Assembly: GCA_944990035.1 (NCBI GenBank)
Contig: CALYLX010000025.1
Span: 164,349 to 228,348, forward strand
Origin: Clitopilus passeckerianus
Taxonomy: Eukaryota > Basidiomycota > Agaricomycetes > Agaricales > Entolomataceae
Reading direction: 5' to 3'
Length of the DNA: 64,000 bases
The position numbers and the translations under genes were made by a program. How positions within the stretch are numbered: the first letter of the stretch is position 1; each line of letters starts with the position of its first letter. Shown piece by piece: positions 54,301-64,000 of this stretch. A model generated the notes under the pieces. That model saw only the letters and a program-made list of their open reading frames with translations, made no database searches and had not been told where the DNA came from.

Positions 54301-57300
54301 ATCAGGAGGAAGTCCATAGCACACAAAATGCTGGGACATACCAAGGTCATCCGGGCCATCACCCTCATAGGCATACAAAGTTCGGGTCAGGTGTTCTGAA
54401 AGAGTCCAGGTGAGTTCAGGGTTCCTGAAGCACTGAAGACATCACATACCAACAGATTTGTCAATATCCGCCATCATATCAGGTGCTTCAGTAGTGGTGC
54501 TGCTTGAGAAGTCCGATGCAAATGATTCCACCATGATTGAGGGGACGGTAGACGGGGCTTCAGCCTTCACATAGTCATCTTCGTCTTCCTCAGTAGTGGA
54601 TGGCAGCCTCTCGACTTCCCTACCAGCATCTGCTGCTCGTTCAGTGAACCATCCAACTGACTGTCTGTTACTAGAGACAGAGCTAGAGACAGAGTCGGGT
54701 TCGTGCACCATTGGTGCAGGCTCAGGCAACGTCTCGCGAGGAGCAGGGGTGACGCAGGACGAGGAGTGGCGTTAATATGGGCAGGTGGTGCAGTATCACC
54801 AAGCACCTTCCCGACTCCTGGAGGTCCACTCTTGTCGACAGTCTTAGTGGGTTTGAGCCTCAATCCTCCTTGAATTGAGGCCAAGAGGGCACCGCGGCCG
54901 TCACCACCACCAGAGGCCACAGGTGCAGGCTCAGATGGTGGAGGGAATCCAACTGGAGGCACAGGAGGTGCCGGTGGCGCGAACGGTGCAGGAGGCGCTT
55001 CAGGAGGAGCCGAAGTTGGTCCCGCGTGGGGTGCCTTCGGGCTGGAACTTGTCGCCCCAGGAGCTGCAGATGAAGGACGGCTTGTCGGAGCAGGCGCGGC
55101 AGAGGGCAGGATGCCTCCGAACAGTTTCCTAGCAATATTTTCTCTCTTGCTTCGGTTATCCTCTTCATCGCTGCTATCGTCCACTTCAACCTCGCGGACG
55201 TCATCCCAGTCGTCGTCATCGTTGAGATTGGATGCGACATTGTAAGACCTAGGTCCAGCCGATGCAGGCGGGGCTGGAGAGGCAGGTGCTGCGGGACGTG
55301 CCCAAGGATTGCTGCTGCCATTGCTAGTAGGCGCCGAGGTGGGTCCAGGTGCGGGTGCAGATGTAGCAGTGGCGCCAGCATCCTTTGCAATGAGGCGACT
55401 GAACGGATTAGTAGACTTGGGAGTAGTGTCGATAGCAGCTGGTGTAGGTCGTGCTGCAGGGGGTTCGGGCGCAGGGGGTGGGCTTGGCACCTTCGGCGGC
55501 TCTGCAGGTGGAGGGGTGGGTGGCTTAGGCGAGGATTTAGCTCTCAAAGCTTTCATCCGTTCTTGATACCTCTCTTCCTCCAATCGTGCAGCTTCAGCAG
55601 CTTCTTGTTCTTCCCTCTCAAGTTGACGTAGGCGCTCGGCACGAGCTTCTCTCTGCTTCCTGAGTGCCTCTTCCTTGGCACGGATAGCTTCCTCTTCGGG
55701 ATCGACCTCTGGTTCAACGCGTGTAGGTGGCGGTGTAGGCTTCGGTGGGGTCGGAGCGACAGCACGAGGAGTAGGAGCGGGGGGAGCAGGTCCCCTTCTT
55801 GGTGCTGGAGGTGGCGGTGCGCGCTTAGGAGGAGCTGCAGGAGCTACCTTTGGCGGCGGAGCAGCAGGCTTGGGTGAAACCGCCGCAATTGACGGAGCAG
55901 CCACAGGTGGTTTTGGGCTAGCAGGAGAGGGAGTGACAGCTCGACCAGCCTTCTCGCTCTCAAGCCTTTCCTTCCTTGCCCTCTCCCTCTCTTCGGCCTG
56001 TTTCTCGGCAAGTCGTGCCTTTTCTTCAGCTTCTTTCTTATCCTGAGCTAGACGATCTTCGACAGTGGTATCAATGACTGGAGAGGAAGCCTCGCCGGAT
56101 GAAGGAACTGTAACTCCAAGGGCTGCCATACGAGCATTGATGCGCCTCTGGGCTTCTGCTTTGGCAAATGCCTTTCGCTCCTCAACAGTCATGTTCTTCG
56201 TCGCAGGAGCAGGAGATGCCGTGGGCTTGGGAGGCGCAGGAGGATCACGTATAGAGCTGGGAGGCTCTGCAGCAGGAGGTGGGGGTGGGGGAGAACGTGC
56301 CCTTGGTGGACTGCGGGGGCGGTCGTAATCCCTCTTGTCGCGGTCATATCCACGATCACGGTCATAGTCGCGGTCGCGATCTCGAGAAGGAGACCTCCTG
56401 GACTCGTACCTATCCCGGTTATAGCCACCTCGGGAGTAAGGTCGGTCTCTATCCCTATCCCTATCGTCCCGTGCATCGAACCGCCCGAACCTGTCGTTGG
56501 CCCTGTCTCTCTCCCTGGTCCATTCTCTCTTCTCCCTTTCTTTTCTTTCTTCTCGAGCTTTGACTTTTCTTTCCAAAGCTGGGATCTTCTCGTGAGTGAG
56601 TTCCAGCAGCTCTCTCTCCAGCTTCCTCTTCTCGGCATCCCTAGCAGGAGTCCTGGGTCCGGAACGAGTAACATATTCCAGATCCTCGCTGACACGTTTG
56701 ACGCGATAGGTCATCTCGTCCATCTCCCGATCGAGTTCCTCGTCCTCTTGGCTACGATAGGCTTCTTTCTCTGCAGCACGATCCAGCATACTCGCAGTAC
56801 TGGCAAGACGACGTTTCATGTCTGCCAAATCAGCACTTGGGCTGTCTGCGTCCATGCGCGAGCGGACATCATCACGGTTGACGTGTCGTGACTTCGGCTT
56901 ATAGTAGCCCCCAGCAGGCTCGTCTTTATCGGAGTGTTTGTAAATGGTCGCATCGCGCCCAGATTCCAAGGAATTCTGGGAGCTGTTGAATGACCTGTTT
57001 TTGAGGCGGGAAATAGGTTCGTCGAGATTGCCCGGGGAACGTGTTCGGGTTTCGTTTGCCAGTAGATTCTTGATCTGGTCAACTGAGTCGTCAAGATCGC
57101 GTGCTGAAGGCGGGATGAGTTCATTGGGAAGCACATCAGGGATGGGGTTTCCACTGAGTTCTAAAAAAGCAGCTTAATTAAGAGGTGTACCAGATGAAAA
57201 GAAATGCTTGCTTCGATAGATTAAACCCATTGCGACATGGAACTCGGCAATATTGAGCTTGCCACGATCATTCACATCAGCCAAAGACCTGTGTAAGTTG

Positions 57301-58207
57301 TGTCAGAGAGAATTTTGACGGCATAAACGACGTGGGTCACGAACCATATCTTTGCTAGATCGTCTTTAGGAAGTCCACTAGCGCCAAAGACTTCAAGAGC
57401 AGTTTGCCCATTTATGAAACCGGTGTTCGAAGCATCCCATGACCTAAAGATGTCATTGTACTGTTTCTTCTCGGCCTTTGTCAGAGCCCATGACATCTGC
57501 TGAGTTGTAGAACCACGGTTCGCCTGGTTGTGTTGCTGAATACTGTCCTGTAGATTGAACTGTGGCTGTGCAAGCTGGGGGGCTGCGCCATACTGTGTGT
57601 TCGCTGCTGGCATGAATGTCGTCGTCATCATCTGCAACCTGGGATCGACAAAGCCAGTCATCTGAGGCACTAGACCGCCTCCTCCAGGTCTGCCAGGAAA
57701 TCCGGTCATCTGTGGCTGCAATCCACCACCGGCGATCCCAGGGGATGCGCTCAGGAACCGGTTGATCTGAGGTGGCTGCTGCAGGTGCTGCTGGGGTTGT
57801 TGGGCACCCATGAAGCCAGATTGTGCATTATGTGTCTGGAATTGAGAAGGGATTGGGGGGACTGGAGGTGGAGGAGCTGCTCGCTGCTGGAAGTTGCCAG
57901 GCTGGCCTGGGAATCCTGTTGGCTGCGCTTGCAGGAAACCCTGGCCGGTCTGGAAAGACTGCTGGGGTTGTTGCTGTTGCTGGAATCCACCTGGCCGAGC
58001 CCCAGGAAACCCCGTCGGTTGAGGAGCAAGTCCGGCCCCATTGAAATTACCTGTCGGCTGGAATTGTGGGTTTCCTGGCTGGAATTGCGGTTGTTGCTGC
58101 GGGTTAAATTGCGGGTTTTGTTGCTGGAACTGTGGGTTTGAGCCTCCAAAGCCAGTTTGTATAGGATACTGGTATCCAGGCTGCTGAGGTTGGCCCCAGT
58201 TCGACAT
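51388..58207 (-). CDS. CIN1: Intersectin/Cin1-type endocytic scaffold (EH, WH2, SH3 x2, RhoGEF, PH)
   Basis: A multi-domain scaffold for clathrin endocytosis and actin, of the basidiomycete Cin1/intersectin type. The Gln/Pro-rich N-terminus from ATG 58207 leads to one EH domain (KKQYNDIFRSWDASNTGFI, DDLAKIW joined to SLADVNDRGKLNIAEFHVAM). Then come a coiled coil (KLERELLELTHEKIPALERK), an Arg/Asp-rich dipeptide tract, a charged coil, a Pro-rich region and a WH2-like actin-binding motif (GALLASIQGGLRLKPTK). A GTGCTT...GCGAG intron of about 75 bp restores frame to TLPEPAPMVHEP. Two SH3 domains follow (RTLYAYEGDGPDDL..., AKALYSYTGNNPDELPFMEG). A linker is open through to a DH domain (ITTEGAYVRDLQLIVE, MQRATRYPLLIKQILHHTGE) and a PH domain (GALAKAKSGRKLYGFLCSDI), ending in RRNQ at 51388. 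Continuous frames make one gene more likely than separate Pan1-like and GEF genes. Confidence 0.85.
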
Positions 58208-58691
58208 GGTGGTGCTGGTCCAAGGCTGAGGAAATTCAAGCGCCGACTGCGGGCAAAACGTAAGCGATGTGACTTTACTGCGAAATCTCCCTTGTAAGTC
58301 GACCTCTGCCGCGGTGTAAGTACGAATTCTAAAAATCTATTAAGGCCTTGAGTGTTATCGTAGGGCACGATGCAGGGACTCAGAGTAATTTAAACGTCGT
58401 GGCTATCTCTGACGGCACTCCCTGACAGGATTGCGCTCAGCTGACATCGGTACCCTGATCATGGCCATGCTCGGAATGGCACTAGTTCCTTGGGACTTAC
58501 TAACTACAATGGCGTTACAGAAATGCATGGTGATCCGTTAAGCGCTGATAACACAGAGTATACATATACTATCATGGCGCCTTGAGGCGGAAAGCCTTTA
58601 TCCCTCAACGTCGGAACCGCGAGGCTGCCCCTATAACAGCCCCGAAAGCCTTCCCCACAGTCGTACGAATTCATTTCGCTCTTCCTCCACA
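58208..58691. other. Divergent promoter region (CIN1 and F-box-like gene)
   Basis: No exon recognised; no strong TATA element seen. Confidence 0.45.
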
Positions 58692-60781
58692 ATGTCTCAT
58701 GACATTCCCAGTAAACGGGACATACTGCTCGCTCAGGAAGCCCGTCTGGTCATCGCTCTCGCCGACGTACGCAGCGATCTGAACCGCCTTGTCCCCATTT
58801 CGGCACTCCCTGCGGAGATCTTCGAACAGATCTTCTCAACGTGCATATCTTGGCTGACGCATTATCCAAAGCGCAATGGCCAGCGACCTGAACACCCACT
58901 CGCATGGACTCATGTCTGTCGGGGATGGCGAACTCTCGCTCTGGAGTGCCCTCGTTTGTGGCAGAACATCGACTTGTTCGCCCTGAACACACAGCTCGCC
59001 CTCACGTTCTTGGACAGGTCCGGTTCCTCTCCAATTTCAATTTCGGCAGCATATCGCCTCGGAACACACGCCCAGCGTCCAAGTCACCTATTCCTCGCGT
59101 TCCAACCTCATGCTACCCGTCTTAGTTCAATCGACCTGTCGCTCTTCCCAGATGACATTCGCGTCTTCTTCGAATGCGTGCCTTGGTCAGAGCTGAGGAA
59201 CGTGTCCTCACTTTCGTTGAAAGTACCTCCCGTTTCTGCCAACTTTCGGTTGGATTTCCCGAACCTCTTCCAAATCTGAGTAAAGTCACCTTAGATGGTG
59301 TTGCTCTCCCATGGAATACATGCTTCCAGCATGGAACGCTCTCGCATTTCTCCCTCAGTGGTCTCACAACCGGCTTCTCTCCCACAATCACGCAACTTCA
59401 CACTATTTTCCGAGTGTCTTCCGGACTGCAATACCTCCGCCTCGAGAACATAGCTCCATCCGAGGACCAGGGCAAGGACGTAGATGACATGAACGAGCTT
59501 GTCCCAGTTGAATTGCCCAAACTCCAGGAGCTAATTTTGACATTCGCCAAGGCGCAAGCCCTCGCCCCGATACTTGCACTGATATCCACCGACTCTACGA
59601 CCACTCCCCCGAGTATTCAATTGAGTTCGCCGTCATTCAAGGATATTGACTCCCTTCTCCCATTACATCACCTTTCGTCACTTGGATCGACACTCCGCCT
59701 CGGCAAGCAGCTCACTAGGGTTCTCCGATCCGATTCACCTTCATGGACGGAGTCCACCTCCGATGTTCTTCTTTCACTTACATCTCCTCAATCGTCGGCC
59801 AGGTCGAGTTCACCCTCGCCCACAAGAAACGGAACAATATCCGCTTCAGCGTTGGGAAAGCCTAGGATTGATCACCCACACCTTCGCTTCCTCCTCTCGC
59901 CTCAACTATGCTTGTTCCTCGCGAACCTTACCTCCCTCGAGCTTAGTATGAGCATTCTAGCCTCGAGTACGAGTGGTTTCCCCAACCCTTCAGGTCGGAC
60001 GAACCTCATCCAGCGTAAACTATCATCTTCACCACCCTCAACACGAATCATATACTCTTCTTCTGCACCTCAAGTAACGCCAGACGAACTCCGTTACTTC
60101 CTAACCAATACACCCAATCTTCGATCCATTCATGTCGCTTTGAACGATATTGACGGACTGCTATATATCCTCCTTCGCCCACCCAGTGACACCTACTCCT
60201 CCACCTCCGTCAAGTCACCGACCCTCATCTGTCCTAAGCTCACAAGCCTCCACTTCGGAAGTGCCGGATACCTCTGGTTCAACTTCTTTACCCAAGATTC
60301 CACCTCTACTGACGAGGGCAACGAAGGAGAAACCGATTGGTTACAGCTTCTCCACTCCGTCATCTCCCAACGTCTCTCACTCTCCTCCACCAATACCTCT
60401 AGCATCTCACCGATTACCCACCTCTCCTTCAAACGCTGCGAAGGCGTCACCCAGCGCGTAATCGACGCTGTCTTCGAGAATCTCATCAACCACGCCGACG
60501 ACCGGCTCCGGCTTAAGGTCGATATTCAGGAATGCGTAAATTCCGCTGGTGTGGGTAGCGGGGATTCTGCTGTTGGCGATAACACGAAGGGTGGACATGC
60601 TAGCCGTAATACTAATAACGTCTGGGAAGGAACGTGCGATGCCAGGACGGTAACGCGTGGCACGGGGGCGAGTGTTGGACAGGCCTCTGGGTCGGGCCCG
60701 GCCACGGTGTTTGGATCTGGTATGACTGCAACTAGTAATCGGACCGTTCCTGTTGCTTGGACTTGGTGGGAGCAGCGTTGA
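58692..60781 (+). CDS. F-box-like/LRR protein with an apparent frameshift
   Basis: The N-terminal part has the agaricomycete F-box-like pattern: a short coil (ILLAQEARLVIALADVRSDL), the F-box (PISALPAEIFEQIFSTCISW), then HVCRGWRTLALECPRLWQNI. F-box proteins link substrates to SCF ubiquitin ligases. The first frame ends at TGA 59276-59278 after FRLDFPNLFQI. The alternative frame from about 59250 reads VGFPEPLPNLSKVTLDGVAL and continues for over 500 codons with irregular Leu-rich repeats (LPKLQELILTFAKAQAL, PKLTSLHFGSAGYLWF, ITHLSFKRCEGVTQRVIDAV) to TGA at 60779-60781. The two frames overlap and together give a normal-length protein. The only GT-AG that fits is 32 nt, too short for usual splicing, so a 1-nt indel or assembly error is likelier. 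Confidence 0.7.
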
Positions 60782-61146
60782 GCCCTTGCCAATGTATTTG
60801 GTGGGACACAGATCTAATTGTTGACGCTGAGCCTGAGGTTGTAGGACAACTGTAATACGACTTAGTACCGTAATATGCATCTTATGCTTCTCCAACGTTA
60901 CCAAAAATTTGGATCGGCAGCCTCCAACTGTGCCATTGTACCCATGAAATGCGTCTAGCCTGTCGCAGTGCGCAGTGCTCACTTTTACTCATTGGGAGCG
61001 AAAAGGGGGCTATAGCTTCCTTTTTAGGAACTGATGGCCTTGGCACCAAACGTTGAACTTGCAGCCAACTCGAGTTGGCGGCTGGTGACGTCCAGACTCT
61101 GCCGTGAACAACAGTCAAATACCCCTTCTCGTTCACGCGCATAACC
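60782..61146. other. Intergenic region
   Basis: No exon recognised; probable F-box gene 3' UTR and promoter of the next gene. Confidence 0.45.
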
Positions 61147-62847
61147 ATGTCAGTCAAGTTACTTCCACCTCCAACGCAGAACTGTGGCTCCCCTGCCAAA
61201 AGGAGAAGTGTCCCCATTGTCTCGGGTCTTCACCCAATGCATACGCATCTCTCGACTTTCTCGCCTAGACCACGAGGAGGACCGACCATGACTTCCTTGC
61301 CAGCAAGCCCAGTCACGGAGATCTCTCTCCATTCGGTGGAGAATAGGGTTCTGACGCCAAAGGCATCCCTTGAATTTGTTCAGTCACATTCAAACCAAAT
61401 ATTCGACCTACTCTCCAAGGCAGGCCTTCAGGAATCCCAGTTGCAGGTGGGGTGGACAGATGAATCGCTGAGAAGAGGCTTCAAAGAAGAAGAAATAATT
61501 GTTCTCATTCCTGAAGGAGGTTTGACTCGCTTGAACGAAAAAGCTCTTCTAAAAAAGCTTCATCGCGTTTGTGGTGGTTTTAAGATTCGATTTGACTGTT
61601 TAGCTGGGCCTGAGGAAACGGACGGGAAGGAAACCACTAGCTCCACAGATGCTCCTACTTGGAACGCTGCACCTGCAACATCCGAAGGGCATGACAAAAG
61701 CGGAGACAAAGGGAAGCAGAAGGAACACCCCGAGAACAACCAGCCCGAAACTGATTCAGACGATGAAACCGAAGACCAACATCGGTCCAATGCCAGGGTT
61801 GCATCAGACGCCACTGGCAAGAAACGACGTCGCCTATGGCTTCCTTTAATTTTCCAAACCTGCGTACATGGCGAACAGGATGGGCCGACGGACACATATA
61901 ACATATCCCTAAAGCTTCTGATTGAGGTAAGTCTGACACTCCGGCAGGCAAGATCAATCCGAGGTTGATTCCATGTATATCCCAGCTTAGCTCAAATCAC
62001 AAGCGACAGGATCCGCCCCTGTGTGAGACTCCCAATGGACATGGTGGCCCTTGGTCCAGCGTTCGAGTTGTGAAGGCCTCAATACCCGCGCCGGATTCCG
62101 CCGCGCCTGCGAGTCAATTAGCCAAAGAAACGGCCGTAATCAAGGACGTCCTCTTGTGTATCAGCATGGACGCCGCGGAGGTCATCGACACCCAACCATC
62201 CAAACGAGATTCCAAACCCGATCCAATGTATATATGTGAAGATAAAGAAATTTCCATCGGGCTAGCGTTAAACGCCGGTGCTCCCCCAGGAGCTTCCGCA
62301 AACATTGGTTCAACAAAGCACAGGACAACGGGGCCCCAGCCAACATACCAGTGGAAAATTACTCCCGATCTCCGTGTGTCCACCATTGATGACCGCCAGG
62401 TGCTGATGGCGAAGACGCGTTACACAGCCAACCCTTATTGCGGCGGCCCTCCACCAGGCAGTGCAGACTTCCCAGATGCAGCCTCTGTCTTGTTTGGGTA
62501 CAAGACCGAAGAAATCACTCGACAACTGGCTGTAACAGCGGATGTTACATGGTCAGTCCACTCTGTTGGCAATGGAATGTTCGGTTCTCGAAGGAAGCCC
62601 CTTGTTGCCACAATATGCCATCACGCATCAGCAAAACTATTCATCAAAGCTCGATATGCCCAGTGCTACACCAGACACTGGCTCTGACACACCACGGATC
62701 CTCCTCAACGTTGTCAAGCTCTGTGCTGGAGAATCCAAAGAACTGGAGCCCAAGCATTTTGATCTGGACGATAATGTACCCGTGGTACTGGGGGCTCGAT
62801 CCGCATGGAACCAGGTTCAAAACATGAAAACCTACTCGAAAAACTGA
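61147..62847 (+). CDS. Hypothetical protein with acidic linker and basic patch
   Basis: ATG at 61147 starts MSVKLLPPPTQNCGSPAKRR. The first folded piece contains LEFVQSHSNQIFDLLSKAGL and IVLIPEGGLTRLNEKALLKK. A polar, acidic linker (NNQPETDSDDETEDQHR) is followed by KKRRRLWLPLIFQTCVHGEQ. A GTAAGT intron ending TCCCAG joins in phase 0 to LSSNHKRQDPPLCETPNG, continuing VIKDVLLCISMDAAEVIDTQ and TYQWKITPDLRVSTIDD with beta-rich character. Near 62560-62640 the frame must change to reach LLNVVKLCAGESKELEPKHF and stop at 62847. A GTCCAC...CATCAG intron would do this but is weak. The alternative end is 62687. No family is recognised; KKRRR could be a nuclear localisation signal. Confidence 0.55.
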
Positions 62848-63592
62848 AGAGGTCAGCAACGGTGTTTGGACGGGTCTTTGGCAATTCTAGTTCCAATAAA
62901 CCTGCCAGCAATATGGCTGGGCCTAGTAACTCTGGGACCTAGCTTATCGGCCGTGGATTTTGAAATGTCGGGGACGGTGCCCTCTTTGCCCTCTTTCTGT
63001 AAGCGGGCCAAGGATTCTTTTTACTTTCGCGCCGCCGTATAATATATTATCGCAAACTATAGTCAAATGATTCATGCTATACACCCTTAGTGTTAGTAAT
63101 TCTTAGCCAGTGCATAAATATGATGTCTGAGTTACAGTGTCCACCGTGACTAGTTCAAGTTTGCAACATAGTGTAGATGGCGCTGATTGACGAAGCAGTT
63201 TGATGAACAAACCACTTCATACTTCCAGCTTCAACAATGGCGTGCGTGGCGGCTTCAAGGTGACGATCCATAACGATCCAGTATTTGGGTGGGCCAGGGA
63301 GACGGACGAGGGAGGGACCATTAGCCCTACTGGGAACGACACAATCGTGTCATTTGAGGGAAGGCGAGGACAAGCCCTGAAGGACACTGGTTGTTTCGCG
63401 ATGGATTATTTGTTGCTGACGTGCATCTCCAACCACCTGTCCATGAGTGAGGTCGATGTCGTTGAATGACCATTCGTACCTCAGCGGTGGTCAGCGAGCC
63501 GCGACAGAAAATCTGGATCTGATGGATGATCCATGGCTTGGTTGTTGACCACGTTGCAAGTTGGCGAAATGACAACGTTGTCGACGACTACC
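62848..63592. other. Intergenic region
   Basis: AT-richer stretch near 63040-63060; open frames on both strands at 63200-63575 overlap each other and neither is supported. Confidence 0.4.
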
Positions 63593-64000
63593 ATGTTCTC
63601 AGCAACTGCCCCGGATCGGCAATCCCAGTTGTTGATGGAGGAAAGGCGCCTCGTTCAAGCGCTGGTGGACGTGCGCTCAGAAATGAACTCAATCCTGCCA
63701 ATTGCTCTTCTGCCTTCTGACATATTGGAGCAGATTTTCTTCGAATGCATCCCTCGTCTTCTAGTACACCGACTACCAGATGAACCCCTTCCGAAACATC
63801 TCATCGCATGTACGCAGGTTTGTCGAACTTGGCAGCAAATAGCACTTCAATCATCATCGCTCTGGAGAGATAGACACCTGTGCTCTGCATCCTAACATCC
63901 TGCAACTGTTTCTTGTGCGCTCACAGACGTCTCCCGTCGCGCTTCAGAGTCTGTGCACCGGAGCAGCCGGCGATCCAAATCATACCGTTCGGTTCACAAA
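63593..64000 (+). CDS. F-box-like protein, second copy, frameshifted and cut by window end
   Basis: From ATG 63593 the protein MFSATAPDRQSQLLMEERRL aligns with the N-terminus of the gene at 58692: a coil, then LVQALVDVRSEMNSILPIAL, the F-box LLPSDILEQIFFECIPRL and TQVCRTWQQIALQSSSLWRD. At about 63863 the frame closes (stop at 63893-63895), but the next frame continues the similarity: IDTCALHPNILQLFLVRSQT against IDLFALNTQLALTFLDRSGS in the first copy. Two bases seem to be missing after LWR. A 47-nt GT-AG segment (63877 onward) could be read as an intron, but its flanks do not align with the paralogue. The gene continues past the window. Confidence 0.6.

Noticed and set aside
54860..55390. 176-codon minus-strand Leu/His/Pro-rich frame
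   Set aside because: A shifted-frame shadow of the Pro/Ala-rich region of the intersectin gene, caused by codon bias.
63877..63923. GT-AG segment of 47 nt with CTAAC, read as an intron
   Set aside because: The sequence inside it aligns in frame with the coding part of the F-box paralogue at 58692, whereas the spliced product does not.

Overview
The window is nuclear DNA from a filamentous basidiomycete, most likely an Agaricomycete. Protein-coding genes lie on both strands and are cut by many 45-65 bp GT-AG introns. There are no operons. Recognisable proteins have basidiomycete character: an EH-SH3-RhoGEF intersectin of the Cin1 type, a GH131 glucanase, a GH5 sterol/sphingolipid glucosidase, fungal NACHT NTPases and Ser/Thr-rich wall-associated membrane proteins. 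One intron-containing nuclear tRNA-Pro(UGG) is present. All exon structures were read by eye from splice consensus and frame continuity, so internal boundaries are approximate.

Layout. 0-9 kb: the 3' part of CDC73 (Paf1 complex), a type I membrane protein with a Kre9/Knh1-like ectodomain, a doubtful small membrane gene, a secreted DUF4185-like protein, and an old yellow enzyme. 9-14 kb: two convergent NACHT genes, one broken by a frameshift and a nonsense codon and one intact, with a 36-codon multi-exon microgene between them. 14-22 kb: ATG15, a gene-poor stretch, a multi-TM protein, and two more members of the type I membrane family. 22-30 kb: a two-TM protein, mitochondrial ribosomal protein uS7m, tRNA-Pro, an OPA3-like protein, and a GH5 glucosidase. 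30-35 kb: a paralogous pair of small proteins starting with an FSGxGRxLG motif (SHP-box-like), about 1.9 kb without a gene, and a membrane GNAT. 35-51 kb: eIF2A, an unknown gene, two Q/G-rich paralogues sharing a 15-nt micro-exon and flanking a GH131, two further GNAT paralogues, COA1, a coiled-coil DUF6697-like protein, and an SDR. 51-64 kb: the 6.8-kb intersectin/Cin1 homologue, an F-box-like gene with an apparent frameshift, an unknown gene, and a second F-box-like gene that runs off the window.

Housekeeping genes (CDC73, eIF2A, uS7m, COA1, OPA3-like, ATG15, CIN1) are interleaved with small lineage-specific families present in 2-3 diverged copies. The best candidate for an undescribed system is the three-member type I membrane family: wall-type ectodomain, S/T-rich stalk, glycine-zipper TM helix, then a cytosolic heptad helix ending in a PPxY motif. 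It looks like a surface or wall sensor or cargo able to recruit a WW-domain (Rsp5-type) ubiquitin ligase. Second are the paired NACHT genes with the microgene, and the SHP-box-like pair.
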